A stretch of 64,000 nt of DNA, from positions 186,001 through 250,000 of the forward strand of contig JAOTOM010004837.1 in assembly GCA_034440615.1 (NCBI GenBank), written 5' to 3'. Shown here piece after piece: positions 44,025 through 54,856 of the stretch. Made by a program: the position numbers and the translations under genes. The first letter of the stretch is position 1; the number at the start of each line of letters is the position of its first letter. The DNA is from Ashinkailepas kermadecensis (lineage: Eukaryota > Arthropoda > Thecostraca > Neolepadidae). The notes beneath the pieces were generated by a model that did not search any database, was not told the DNA's origin, and was given only the letters and a program-made list of their open reading frames with translations.

Positions 44025-45179
44025 TCAACCCTCCCTGGAATACAGAAAAACAAGCCCCCTATTCTTATAATGATTGTCTATGCCGTTTTTAAAGATGTTC
44101 AGTGTGTTGCTACTGACAATGGTTCCTGGCAGCTGGTTCCAGTGTTCTACTACCCTGTTGGTGAAGAAAGACTGTCTTAACCTTGTCCTGCTGTGATTCA
44201 CTTTAATTTTGAATTGATGACCTCTAATTGCATCATTTCTGTTAAATTCAAACATTTCCCTGAGATATCCCTGTTCCTGACCATGAACAAATTTAAAAAC
44301 ATCCATGAGATCTCCTCTCAGCCTTCTATATCTAAGTGAAAACATACTCAATTTCTTCAATCTTTCCTCATATGCCAGGTTGCCTATACCATTAACCATT
44401 TTGGTTGCCCTCTTTTGTACTCTCTCTAAAAGCCAACAATCTTTCTCATAACTAGGGGACCAAGCTTGGACACAGTATTCCAAATGTGGCCTGACATATG
44501 CACAGTAAAGCTTCCTGATGACCTCCTCACTTTTGTATGACACGTTCCTCTGTATTGCCCCAAGCATTCTTAGTGCCTTCTTTCTGGCTTCTTTGGTCTG
44601 TTCTGATGCCCCCAATTTTGTGTTCAAAATAACACCTAAGTCCTTCTCCTGCTGAGTCACAGATAGTACTTGGCCACCCATCAAGTATGGAGCCTTGATA
44701 TGCTGCCTACCTACATGCATAATTTTGCACTTATCAAAATTAAATTTCATTTGCCATTTTTCGGACCACTTCACAAGCTCGTCTAACTCTTTCTGCAGCA
44801 AGACCTGCTCATTGTGCCCTGTTATTGCCCTAAAGACCTTCAAATCATCCGCAAATTTCAAAACCTTACTGCTTAGGCCACTTTCAATGTTATTTACAAA
44901 CATAATGAACAATAGTGGTCCCAGTACTGACCCTTGGGGGACTCCACTAAGAACATTTTGCCATGATGATTTTGTACCATTTAGCATCACTCTCTGCTGT
45001 CTATCTGAAAGCCACAACCCTACCCATTTTAGGATGTTACCCACAATACCATGGGCCTGAAGCTGCATCATTAACCGTTTATGAGGTACCTTGTCAAAGG
45101 CCTTGCTAAAGTCAAGATATGCTACAACAACCTGATTTCCCTTATCAAATTGTTCTGTAGCAAAATTAAAAAAGTCCAA
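44025..45179 (-). pseudogene. CR1 ORF2: reverse transcriptase part
   Basis: Long frame with the RT motifs AYLDFSKAFDKVPH, SGVPQGSVLGPLLF, KFADDLKVF (catalytic DD) and LGVILNTK, then the thumb region (VRPHLEYCVQAWSP, RVQKRATKMV) and C-terminus to about 44025. It reverse-transcribes the element's RNA at a nicked target. The frame is intact from the deletion junction, but its start is internal to the RT, so the protein lacks its N-terminal part. Well preserved, thus probably a young copy. Confidence 0.9.
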
Positions 45180-45195
45180 GAGATTTGTGAGACAC

Positions 45196-45219
45196 GATCG
45201 CCCTTTTCTAAGGGCGATC
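45196..45219. repeat. 10-bp perfect hairpin at the CR1 deletion junction
   Basis: GATCGCCCTT, spacer TTCT, AAGGGCGATC. It lies exactly where the endonuclease sequence is joined to the RT sequence. Confidence 0.85.
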
Positions 45220-45663
45220 TAAAGTCACCAAGAATAAGGCATTTCCTCTGAAAGTTTCTACTGATTTCCTCACAAATCACCTTATCGAGCTCCAGTTGCT
45301 GAGAATGTGGCAAGGTTCCTGATCGATACAAAGCTCCTATCCTCAGTTTATTGCTGTTGCCTTTTATCACAGCAACATCAAGCCAAATGGACTCCACAGA
45401 CACCTTGTTTACCTCATCTGCTACTTTTTGAGAACTGCATAAGCTATTCACATAGAGCATTACACCACCCCCTTTCACTGCTGGACCCCTATTGCATGAA
45501 AACATATTGTATCCCTGGATCTCATAGCCCTGCAAGTTATCCCCAAAATATCCCTCACTGACCGATGCCTCAGTAATGCAAACAAAATCTGGTTTCTCCT
45601 CAACAACATAACACTTGAACTCATCCAATTTGGATCGAATGCTCTGAGCATTAAGCATCATAC
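45220..45663 (-). pseudogene. CR1 ORF2: AP-endonuclease part, truncated
   Basis: Encodes MMLNAQSIRSKLDEFKCYVV, DFVCITEA, a GGGVMLYV block and CLILGDF, the metal-binding and catalytic blocks of APE-type endonucleases. The sequence breaks off immediately after GDF, so the SDH catalytic motif and the linker to the RT are lost. The corresponding complete domain is present at 52942-53718. Confidence 0.88.
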
Positions 45664-45834
45664 ACTTAACAAAAGTTCCATAACCCTCTTTGGCTTTTTC
45701 ATGTTGAGCAGCTCTATCATCTCTGGATGAGCTACCACTCTTCCCCCTTAATCTACTGCTATCCCTATTTGCTGACTGTGAGGTTCTATTGCCTATGCTG
45801 TCACTATTGGCATATCCCTGAGATGGCAATGCCA

Positions 45835-46470
45835 CTACTTCCCTCCCCACCCCATGATCCAGTTTCCCTGAAGGACATGTTCATATACTTTGCTTAACAC
45901 TTGCACCCCCTTCTCGGAGAAGTGCAGGCCATCCCTCTGATAGAGGTCCCATGAGCCATAAAACCTGCACCACTTGTCAACAAAGGTCAAACCTAACTCA
46001 TTGCAGAGGCTACCTACCCTGGCATTGGCTGCCAGTGCCCTAGAGCTCCACTCAGGGGAGACTCCAGCCATAGGCAGAATAGCTGTCACAATAACTCTGC
46101 TATTGCTTTGCTTCAGTGTGGCCAGAAGGGCCCTGTAGTCCTGCAGAAGCTCCTCACTCCTAGCAGGACCTATGTTATTCACTCCTACCTGCACTACAAC
46201 TGCACTAAACTGGTTCTCACTGGTGGCCTGTGCCACCACTGGGACCAGGTCTTTGACCTTGGCACCAGGCCTGGTGATGCACCTCCTGCCTCTACGACCT
46301 TTACAGAATACCCCATCTAAATGCCGCACACGAGAGTCTCCTTCGACTAGCACTTTCTCCTTGCTGCTATTCTGGGGGCAGTACTCCAATGCTTGGAATC
46401 TATTTGCTGTTACTACACCTGCCTGTTGAGCTGCTTGACAAGGTTGCCTCCCACTCTTGCCACCTACCAC
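45835..46470 (-). pseudogene. CR1 ORF1: SGNH/GDSL-esterase-like domain
   Basis: Frame containing VLVEGDSRVRHLD (block I, with the catalytic-type Ser in GDS), VVQVGVNNIG (block III, with N) and DGLHFSEKGVQVLSK (block V, Asp-x-x-His). These are the hallmark blocks of SGNH hydrolases; esterase-like ORF1 proteins are known in some CR1-type LINEs, where the substrate is unclear. A short coiled-coil start (MQALEEEVRALKAELSKLKA, at about 46720-46805) lies upstream in a separate frame ending at 46698, and a further piece at 46464-46655, so ORF1 is broken into at least three frames. Confidence 0.8.
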
Positions 46471-46805
46471 CTGCCACTCACTGCCCCCTTGCTTAGGCTC
46501 ATGCCTCCAAATCCTCCACCCCTGACTTTAAACCACTGCCCCTCCTGTGAGCTACGACTATAAATCTTCTGTTCACTAGGAACACTTCTCTCTTCAGATA
46601 TCCCTACTACCTCCACAGCAGGGGAAGCTTCAGTTACCTGGTGGCCTGTGACCACCTGGGCGTAGGATGCCCCTGCTACAGACTGACCCCTACATGTTTA
46701 ATTTGCTTGCCTGCCCTGTGCAGCAAGGGAAGCTTTGAGCTTGGAAAGCTCTGCCTTAAGGGCCCTAACCTCCTCCTCTAGTGCCTGCATCCTGGCATTA
46801 ACCAT

Positions 46806-47285
46806 CCTAAAGGCTGCAGTTTATTCCTAGATTTAGATTGAAAAGTAACTTGCTGCAAAATGATTTACAAAATAACAGAGCAGAGCACAATAACTGACAA
46901 AGCTTAGGTGTATGCTAGTTTCTAGCTATGCAGCACTTACAAGGTAATCGCTGTGCAGAAAGTTGACTGGTTTTAAAGAAAAAAGAAATCACTCGCTAAA
47001 CAATTGCCAAAAATGAAATAAATAGCTGAAAACGCTGAGACCCTAGACAAAGACAGACAACCTAAAGACAAAAGGGCGCTGGGCAGCCTCGCTGGGTGGA
47101 GATAGTCTAATCTGCTTGTTAAAAAAGAAACTTATGAGATAAAAACTATGTAAATATATGCACAGAAGTAATTGCTAAATACCTATCCACATTTAGCCTA
47201 GTATACTGCCTAGTTCTGCAACGACTTATCTGGTAAGTAGGAGCTCCACACCGAAGTGCTTCCACCTTGACACCTGGTGGCATTG
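46806..47285. other. PFDN6 intron, nothing recognised
   Basis: Sequence upstream of the CR1 ORF1. It may include the element's 5' UTR. No other feature was seen. Confidence 0.4.
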
Positions 47286-47287
47286 GA

Positions 47288-47338
47288 TGAATGAAAACCT
47301 AGGTTTCATGAAAACCTAGGTTTCATGAAAACCTAGGC
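47288..47338. repeat. 17-bp palindromic tandem repeat, 3 copies
   Basis: Units of GAAAACCTAGGTTTCAT. Each contains the palindrome AAACCTAGGTTT. Confidence 0.85.
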
Positions 47339-47514
47339 CCCCTAGTGATGTCACTTTTGGGGGATATAAAATGTTGGCAGTGGTATCTGGCCCTACTTGT
47401 CGAGCACTTTCTGATGACACCTCTTTCGTTTTTGTGTGATGCTTAGTTTGGAGATTATAGGGGGGTTGTATCAACCCCCCAGACAGGGTGTGAGGATATG
47501 ACTGGAAAGATGGA

Positions 47515-47710
47515 GGGTTAAATGCTCTGGTGCATGCCCCATCCCCACTGAATGGATTTTTCAGCAGAAGTTGCTCCTTTTAGAGATAGAGAAAACGGTA
47601 CCCTTTTGAGATGAAAACCCATGAGAGTGCACCCTCCCCCCTCAACAATTGTTTTCTTTTCAGCCAAAGGTGCTCCTACAAGAAAATGTCCCCACACATG
47701 ATGAATCCTC
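47515..47710. mobile_element. MITE-like segment
   Basis: Shows the same layout as the stretch at 12.8-13.0 kb (short AGAAGTTGCTCC and GGTGCTCCT arms around C-rich stretches). Weak evidence. Confidence 0.3.
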
Positions 47711-47784
47711 AATCTGTGCCTAAAATATACTATGTTTGACTTGATTGTTTGGTTCAATGGCAAGCATTTAAGATGCTCCTTCCA

Positions 47785-47951
47785 GGGGGACGAGTGGTCT
47801 AGGGGTAAGATGCTCGTCTCGCAATCAAAAAGATTGTGGGTTCGAATCTCACCTGTCGCTACTCTTCGCCCGCGACCAATCGGCGTGAGAGATTGGCGAC
47901 GCTATATGACTCAACGGTCGACGTGTCGTAAAAACCAATAACCAACCAACC
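47785..47951 (+). mobile_element. tRNA-derived SINE with 15-bp target-site duplication
   Basis: The tRNA-like head (GACGAGTGGTCTAGGGGTAA with B box GGGTTCGAATCTC) is followed by a body and the tail GTCGTAAAAACCAATAACCA. It is flanked by AAGATGCTCCTTCCA at 47770-47784 and 47952-47966. The duplications are perfect, implying a recent insertion. Confidence 0.92.
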
Positions 47952-48154
47952 AAGATGCTCCTTCCACCAAGCTCCTGCAGGTAAGCTATGATGGGACAGC
48001 TAGGTCCATTGGTGATGAGGAACCAACAGGGTCAGCATAGGGTCGATCAAATTCCCACCCCCAGTAATACGGCAATAATGTGTAATGACCAATGCCAGGG
48101 GGTCTCCCCCCAATCAGGGATGAATAGACAGTTTTTCCCTGAAGACCCTGAATA

Positions 48155-48335
48155 AGCCACCCTGGTAGCTCAGTTGGTGAGTGCTGGCCTGTACTGGTCT
48201 CCCCTGTTCTGGCAACACAGGGTTTGAGTTGCTTCAAGCACTAACACTTAGCCCCTGGCTGGTAGGGTCTGTTGGTAGCTGGCCTGATAAGGCCACGGAT
48301 GAGCTACTGGGCAGCTGTGTTGGTGCATTGACAGC
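48155..48335 (+). mobile_element. tRNA-derived SINE, second family
   Basis: The head CCTGGTAGCTCAGTTGGTGA has a good A box; GGGTTTGAGTTGC is B-box-like about 45 bp on. It differs from the family at 47785. It could be a tRNA pseudogene, but the body continues beyond tRNA length. Confidence 0.6.
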
Positions 48336-48360
48336 ATGTTACACTTTCAGTCAAAATTCT

Positions 48361-49015
48361 GGGTAAATTTTTATTTAAAGTTGTTTTTTTATTTTTTAAA
48401 TTTATCTTTTAAACACCATGCCTACAAAGGGGACTAAGATGATGGAACCACTTATTTTCTGTGCAAATGCTTACTTTTCAGGTTGTGAGCAAAATAATCT
48501 CAAAAAGAGGCTTTGAGTTAGGTAACAGCATCAAAAAATGTTAAAGAAATAAAATAAAAATGCAACATAACATAACCTACCTTTCGAGAAGATAAAAAAT
48601 CCAAGAAATAAAATTAGAAAAATGTCAAGCACTTTTTCAGAAAATTCTCAAAATTAAAAAGAAACCTAACCCAGCCTAACCTAGCCTAAGCTGCTTTTGA
48701 AGGAAAATATCCTTTTCAATTTTTGGAAAAAATGGAAACTTTTTGGCATTATTGTACTTTAAGGTGGTAACGAGAAATGTTTTTACACGCATTTGCCTCC
48801 ATAAAGCAAACAAATGGGTTAGGTTTGGTTAGGTTAGGTTAGCTTATGTTTTTTTATGTTTGTAAATGTTTCAAAAATTTCCAAAACAATTTTTTTTTAT
48901 TGGATTTGTACAGAAAATAAGTGGTCCCATCATCTTAGTCACCTTCATAAACATGGTATTCTGAAGAAAAATTCCAAAAATAAAAAAATAAAATGCCTTT
49001 TAAGACAAATTTACC
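48361..49015. mobile_element. MITE with ~105-bp terminal inverted repeats
   Basis: The left end, GGGTAAATTT onward through GACTAAGATGATGG and CCACTTATTTTCTGTGCAAA, recurs inverted at 48900-49015. About 650 bp, A/T-rich, with no transposase. Related copies are at 54388-54856 and, more diverged, at about 50880-51010. Confidence 0.8.
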
Positions 49016-49905
49016 AAATTATGTTCATGAACTAGAATTCATGGATTGGGTGGTGGGACCAGGGTTCATGCATCAAGCTCTGCTTAGTAATAGGATGCTG
49101 ATTCACAAAGCCACCCCAGCAAGTAGGTACTCAGATTATTTTTTTTTTTAAAGAAAAGACCCCTTCAGGGACATTTGCAGTGGTGACCCAAATAGTGCCC
49201 ATCCAAACAAATGTCCCAATGATGTTACTGGATCTGCCTCCGCTCGCACTAGGGAATTTCCAGTGGGGGACCTGTTCCAAGTATTGCCTGTGTGACAAGT
49301 ACATGTTAAGCCATCATCCTCACTATTTAGTCATATCAGGTGCACCTTCTTCAATAAAAAGCCAAAAACAAAATAAACACTGTTGGATGTCCAATGGACT
49401 TTCTATATCCACCCCTGCTCAGCCCATATAGAGCCATTCATCAACAAATGTGTGAAGGAGCATGGTTGGAAAATTCCCTAGAAACCTAAAAACAAAATGA
49501 ACTATTTGTGCAGTAGATATATTAAATTCATTAGTGTTCAGGAACATAGACGCCTAGTGTTCGCAATCCTGCACAACCACATAATTATTCGTGTTCGGAA
49601 TACGGCACAAAACTACAAAATAATTATAGGTATGTATTAAAGTTGCTCCTCTTGAGTGGTTAAATTTTCATCGAAAGAAAATGCTTGAATATGGATAGCT
49701 TGTTCATGTTGGCATTCGGTAAACATCATACAATTTCTGGTTCGGCCATGAGAAAGCAGCAATAGAGTTATATCTTGCATGATGTTTTAAGTGTTAGGAA
49801 ACCCCCTATTCCCTTATATTGATATTGCCACTTGCATGCACGACGCCATGTGGGTGACTAGGTAGGTACCTACCTAGGTACGTAGGTAGGTAATTATGAG
49901 CCTAC
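49016..49905. other. PFDN6 intron 1, proximal part
   Basis: No gene or strong repeat apart from short CCTA/GGTA repeats at 49860-49890 next to the exon 1 donor. Confidence 0.5.
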
Positions 49906-49969
49906 CTTTTTGAATTTGCTTGTACTTTTCAACTTCGACCTGAAACTTTTTTTGGATTGCTTCAGCCAT
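49906..49969 (-). CDS. PFDN6: Prefoldin subunit 6, exon 1
   Basis: Encodes MAEAIQKKFQVEVEKYKQIQ plus K and the first base of a split codon (G, completing GAT with exon 2), before donor GTAGGC. It matches the N-terminal helix of PFDN6 (MAELIQKK.QGEVEKYQQLQK pattern). The ATG context (ACGATGG) is good. Exon 1 is 8.4 kb from exon 2, which explains why single-frame views miss the gene. Confidence 0.9.
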
Positions 49970-50743
49970 CGTCGACACCAACCGGCACGGAGCACCTGGG
50001 ATAGCACAAATCCAGCAGTGAGGTGCAGCGGTATATATTATACTATGGTATATATCGCATTGGGCGCAGTACGGTCTTGGTTACAGCGTGCAGCAGTGTA
50101 CAGCCAAATATATTAAAATAGATCCTCCACGAAGTTAGTTTGGTAACTTGGTAGCACTGAGTTTGACGGTTTCCCTTCACCGTTGGTTTACACGCCTTTT
50201 TATCGTTTTTAACAATATAAAGTGCATTGTTGTTTACCAATTGAAGGATCTACCCCGGCACCCTAGCAAAATCAACTTTCTCGTCACTCTCGCTGGGGAC
50301 CCCAGCGACCCCAGCTACAAATTATCTTGCGGACGAACAGAGTAAAACTAAAACCATTTCGACATCGGGGAGATGTCCCCCACCCAGCGCCCGCTTTCAG
50401 CACCTAAAACATCACACACGCCATAACGTAAAACTCCCTTAACGTAAACATACACTTGCCTGCGTTTTGCTTGCAAAACACATTCGCTTTAAAGGCGGTG
50501 CAAATGACCTTTAGAGTCCGGCACGCCTAAAAAATAACTCTCCATCCCCCCACCCAAGGTGAGCAGATATTGTTCACGCTGTTGACGACAAAGCCGCAAG
50601 CACGATTAAACAGTACACAAATATGTTAGCCATTTTCAGCGACTTTGTTTCGATAGCGGCGATTTACAATATTCTCATATGTTAGGGACTTTAGATTCTC
50701 TCTGAAGTTAAAGTGAATTTCTGTAGTCGTTCATCCTAGTAAT
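49970..50743. promoter_or_regulatory. Shared PFDN6/TMCO1 upstream region
   Basis: 774 bp separate the divergent start codons, so a bidirectional promoter is likely. No TATA box or other element can be assigned with confidence. Confidence 0.55.
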
Positions 50744-50804
50744 ATGTTTTCAGATACCATTCTGATAGTGTTCATATCAATATGTACTGCTCTTTTTGGA
50801 GAAG
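50744..50804 (+). CDS. TMCO1: TMCO1, exon 1
   Basis: Encodes MFSDTILIVFISICTALFGE and one base of a Gly codon before donor GTGAGA. It matches the N-terminus and first membrane helix of TMCO1 (MFADTLLIVFISVCTALLAEG pattern). TMCO1 is an ER membrane protein of the Oxa1/YidC superfamily. It is part of the ER translocon that inserts multi-pass proteins and has been described as a calcium-load-activated channel. The ATG fits the MF start used by homologues lacking the MST extension. Confidence 0.92.
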
Positions 50805-50869
50805 GTGAGAATCGAACCAGAGGACATGACCGGCATCCGTCCCTTTAGTTTTTCCTGATGAAACATGTG

Positions 50870-51010
50870 AAATTGGAAGTGGGTAATTTTGCAGCTTAAG
50901 GCATTTTCTGATATCTTGGAATTTTTTTTTTTTAGTGTAATGTTTATATGTGTTGAACATGATGTCACCACTCATTTCCTCTGTAAATACATACTTTTCA
51001 GTTGGGAGAT
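50870..51010. mobile_element. Diverged MITE arm in TMCO1 intron 1
   Basis: CACTCATTTCCTCTGTAAAT and CATACTTTTCAG resemble the arm of the MITE at 48361-49015. Low confidence. Confidence 0.3.
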
Positions 51011-51553
51011 GAAATAACACCCAATATTGTTTAAAATTTACAGTTTAAGGTAATTTCTGAGTTCTTGGAATTCATTTTAATTAGCGATGTGCCACACTTG
51101 TCTCCATTTACTGTACATAAAAAATGATGTGTTGCAAAATTCAGTTCAGCTATACATCAAGACATAAAAGATCAGTGCAACTATGAGCCACAAAGGCCCT
51201 TCTTGGTTGCACTCTGGACACTGAACCAGTTGCCCACCAAATCCGTTGATCAACCCTCCCTGGAATAGAGAAAAACAAGCCCCATATTCTTATAATGATT
51301 GTCTATGCTGTTTTTAAAGATGTGCAGTGTGTTGCTACTGACAATTGGTTTCTGGCAGCTGGTTCCAGTGTTCTACTACCCTGTTGGTGAAGAAAGACTG
51401 TCTTAACCTTGTCCTGCTGTGATTCACTTTAATTTTGAATTGATGACCTCTAATTGCATCATTTCTGTTAAATTCAAACATTTCCCTGAGATATCCCTGT
51501 TCCTGACCATGAACAAATTTAAAGACCTTGATGAGATCTCCTCTCAGCCTTCT

Positions 51554-52636
51554 CTATCTAAGTGAAAACATACTCAATTTCTTCAATCTTTCCTCATATG
51601 CCAGGTTGCCTATACCATTAACCATTTTTGTTGCCCTCTTTTGTACTCTCTCTAAAAGCCAACAATCTTTTTCATAACTAGGGGACCAAGCTTGGACACA
51701 GTATTCCAAATGTGGCCTGATGTATGCAATGCTATTTACAAATATAATGAACAATAGTGGTCCCAGTACTGACCCCTGGGGGACTCTGCTAAGAACATTT
51801 TCCCATGATGACTTTGTACCATTTAACATCACTCTGCTGTCTATCTGAAAGCCACAACTCTATCCATTTTAAGATGCTACCTGCAATACCATGGACCTGA
51901 AGCTGCATCATTAACTGTTTGTGGGGTACCTTGTCAAAGGCCTTACTAAAGTCAAGATATGCTACATCAACCTGATTTCCCTGATCAAATTGTTCTGTAG
52001 CAAAATTAAAAAAATCCAAGACATCTGTGAGACACGATCACCCTTTTCTAAATCCATGTTGAGTATCTTGAATCAATGTTTCCTTCAAGAAATCGAACTA
52101 TTCTATCCTTGATAATTGATTTGAGTAACTTGCCTACTAGGGATGTGAGGCTTACTGGCCTATGGTTTTCAACTTTCCCCTCTTTCTCCTTTCTTGAAAA
52201 TAGGAACTACATTTGCCCTTTTCCAATCTGTTGGAATTTCATTTTGTGAAACTGATCTACAAAATATTATACTAAGTGGAATTGCCAGTTCCTTTTCAGC
52301 TTCCTGCAATACCCTAGCATAAATTTGATCAGGTCCTGCTGCCTTGTTTGGCTGTATTTTCCTGATATAATTGAAAACAACATCACTATCAATGAAATCA
52401 ACATTGTGTATCTGATCACCTGTCCCTGAACTGTGGTTCACAGTTGGCAGATTAGTCACATTCTCCAACGTAAAGACTGATTTAAACTGCTTGCTCAGTT
52501 CCTCAACCATCTCACCATCCTCACTCAACATAGTCCCATTTACTTCCAGTGAACCAATTGTGCTTGAAACTTTACTTTGCTTGTAGAAACTAAATAACTT
52601 TTTACTGTCCCCAATACAGTTCCTAGCCAAATCCAA
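51554..52636 (-). pseudogene. CR1 reverse transcriptase, decayed
   Basis: Linker and RT start (YIRKIQPNKAAGPDQIYARV, ADWKRANVVPIFKKG at 52190-52400) are followed by a frame break near 52170. Then come AYLDFSKAFDKVPHKQLMMQ (51910-51970) and VPQGSVLGPLLF, and a deletion that joins the palm directly to YIRPHLEYCVQAWSP, removing the catalytic FADD. It is therefore inactive. Confidence 0.85.
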
Positions 52637-52941
52637 TTCTTTTGCTCACTTTGCTGATCTGGTTTTCTGCTTCACATCATCTCTAGCTTTTTGATACAAC
52701 CTTAAATTTATGATATTTGAAGCTTCCTTAAATACTGTAAATGCATCTTTCTTAGCCTTAATTGCTTTTATCAAATCTGGTGTAAGCCATGCTGGCTTTC
52801 CTACCCTTCTTTTGAGCCTTTGCTTTTGGGGGACATGTCTAATCTGAATTTCCCTCAAGTAAGATTTGAACTTTTCCAACATTTCACAGGCATTTAAATT
52901 GGAGAATTCTTCTTCCCATTTTATGGCACTTAAAGCCATTC

Positions 52942-53718
52942 TCATGCAGTCAAAGTCTGCCCTGTTAAAATTGGAACATTTGCCAAATTATCCTTGATTG
53001 TCCCTGCTACTTGTGCCTTGAATCTCACTATGTTATGGTCACTTCTTCCCAGAGTTTCTCCTACAGTCAAGTCATGAACTAAATCACTTAAATCTGAGAA
53101 GACAAGGTTAAAGAATAAGCCCTGCCTAGTTGGTTCCATTACAAACTGGTGTAAGAACACATCCTCTTCAAGGCATTTCCTAAACAGTTTACATGATGGT
53201 GAGCCAACACCAACATTTTCATATCCTTTTAGATTAAAGTCACCAAGAATAATGCATTTACTCTGAAAGTTTCTACTGATTTCCTCGCAAATCACCTTAT
53301 CAAGCTTCAGTTGCTGAGAATGTGGCAAGGTTCCTGATTGGTACAAAGCTCCTATCCTCAGTTTATTGTTGTTGCCTTTTCCCACAGCAACATTAAGCCA
53401 AATGGACTCCACAGATGCATTTTTTACTCCATCTGCTACTTTTTTAGAACTGAATAAGCTATTCACATAGAGCATTACACCACCCCCTTTCACTGCTGGA
53501 CCCCCATTGCATGAAAACATATTGTATCCCTGGATCTCATAGTCCTGCAAGTTATCCCCAAAATACCCCTCACTGACCCATGCCTCAGTAATGCAAACAA
53601 AATCTGGTTCCTCCTCAGCAACATAACACTTGAACTCATCAAATTTGAATTGAATACTCTGAGCATTAAGCATCATACACAAAACATGCAGTTTGAAATA
53701 ACTGGGTGGGAAGTGCAT
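52942..53718 (-). pseudogene. CR1 endonuclease domain
   Basis: Open frame with MMLNAQSIQFKFDEFKCYVA, DFVCITEAWVSEGYF, GGGVMLYVN, CIILGDFNLKG and LGRSDHNIVRF, covering the conserved blocks of LINE APE endonucleases including the SDH catalytic motif. The frame breaks at 52942 and the linker continues in another frame (52646-52945, RRVGKPAWLTPDLIKAIKAK). Confidence 0.88.
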
Positions 53719-54245
53719 GAGGTGGTTTGTGCTTTAATCATGATTTATGTACTTATTTGTATTGATTCAATGTGAAAGATGCATTCATGTAGAAAATGCA
53801 CTTGCCTGAAGCCTCTTGGTTTACTTACTTCATGTTTTTTGCATTTGTTGTATGCATTTCATTTCTCTAATGTGGATTGTTCCCCTGGTGCTTTTCAGTG
53901 CAGTTTTCCATGAATGGTGCTACTCTTAGAGCTGCTTGCCATACCTTGCAGTCTGCCAGTACCTTGTGCTAGTACTGGATGCATAATTGTATTTATGGGT
54001 ACCTTGGTTTTATAAATCCATTTTTGAGATTTGGATGAACATGTGAAAAATAATGAATTGAGCATTAATTAGCAGGAGTGAAAAATGAAGAAATTAACAA
54101 CCTTGAAGTTAGGTGTGATATTCACCTGATATCCTTGATTCTGTGATATGATGTTCCTGTATGTACCTACCTTCTGCTGTAGTTGGTGTACATCATTTAT
54201 AAATACAGTTGTTTTCTCACGCTGATCTACCATTTCATTTCTCAG

Positions 54246-54323
54246 GGCTAACATGGTTACTGGTGTACAGGAGAGAGAAGTACCAGAAGCTGAAAGCAGA
54301 GGTGGAAAGACAGAGCAAAAAAT
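54246..54323 (+). CDS. TMCO1: TMCO1, exon 2
   Basis: Begins after acceptor CATTTCTCAG with GG completing a Gly codon and encodes LTWLLVYRREKYQKLKAEVE then RQSKK, ending with one base before donor GTAAGA. It covers the end of membrane helix 1 and the beginning of the cytosolic coiled coil. It matches the ITWVLVYR.DKY.RLKAEVEKQSKK pattern of the family. Confidence 0.92.
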
Positions 54324-54387
54324 GTAAGAAGGCCCATGCTGTTAATTAGATATCTGCTGACATGCATTTATGTATCAACAATGTGAA

Positions 54388-54856
54388 GGTAAATTTGTCT
54401 TAAAAGGTGTTTTTTTATTTTTTGGAATTTTTCTTCAGAATGCCATGTCTATGAAGGTGACTAAGATGATGGGACCACTTATTTTCTGTGCAAATAAAAA
54501 AAAGGAATTTGTTCTTGAAAATTTTTGAATTATTTTCAAACTTAAAAAATATAAACTAACCTAGCCTAACCAAACCTAACCCATTGGTTTGCTTTATGGA
54601 AGCAAGTGCACACAAGAACTTTTATTGTTACTACCTTAAAGCACAATAATACAAAAAAGTTTCTCAGTTTTTTGTTGTTTGTAAAAAGTAGAAATAAAGC
54701 AAAATAAGACTGTATTCAGGACTCAGGCTTTCAGTTCTACAGCATAATTGGGATGTATTAGCACACGTAAAAATACAAGCATGCAATTAAAAACTGCATG
54801 AGGAACACATACTGAATTGTGAATGCATCCTCACTTCTGCCAATTAAATTTACCCA
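54388..54856. mobile_element. MITE copy in TMCO1 intron 2
   Basis: Starts GGTAAATTTGTCTTAAAAGG and shares the arm CTAAGATGATGGGACCACTT with the MITE at 48361-49015. Its interior (TAACCTAGCCTAACCAAACC) is inverted relative to that copy. It ends AAATTTACC near 54855. The right arm is mostly lost. Confidence 0.7.

Larger units (their letters stand above)
43917..46805 (-). mobile_element. CR1-clade LINE with internal deletion
   Basis: Minus strand, 5' to 3': coiled-coil and SGNH-esterase ORF1, endonuclease, RT, 3' UTR and tail of octamers of the type ATGTCTTT. About 1.2 kb is missing between the endonuclease and RT compared with the copy at 51.1-53.7 kb. Inserted in PFDN6 intron 1 in the gene's orientation. 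Confidence 0.9.
51150..53720 (-). mobile_element. CR1-clade LINE in TMCO1 intron 1
   Basis: Same family as 43.9-46.8 kb, inserted antisense to TMCO1. The endonuclease is complete, while the RT has an internal deletion near 51725 (between FVNS and YIRPHLEY). ORF1 is missing (5' truncated). The 3' end near 51155 has the same AAGACATAAAAG tail region as the other copy. Confidence 0.9.

Noticed and set aside
44025..46805. Retrovirus or LTR element
   Set aside because: No LTRs, protease or integrase. The endonuclease and RT motifs and the octamer tail are CR1-type.
47785..47860. Functional tRNA gene
   Set aside because: The tRNA-like head continues into a SINE body and tail and is flanked by target-site duplications.
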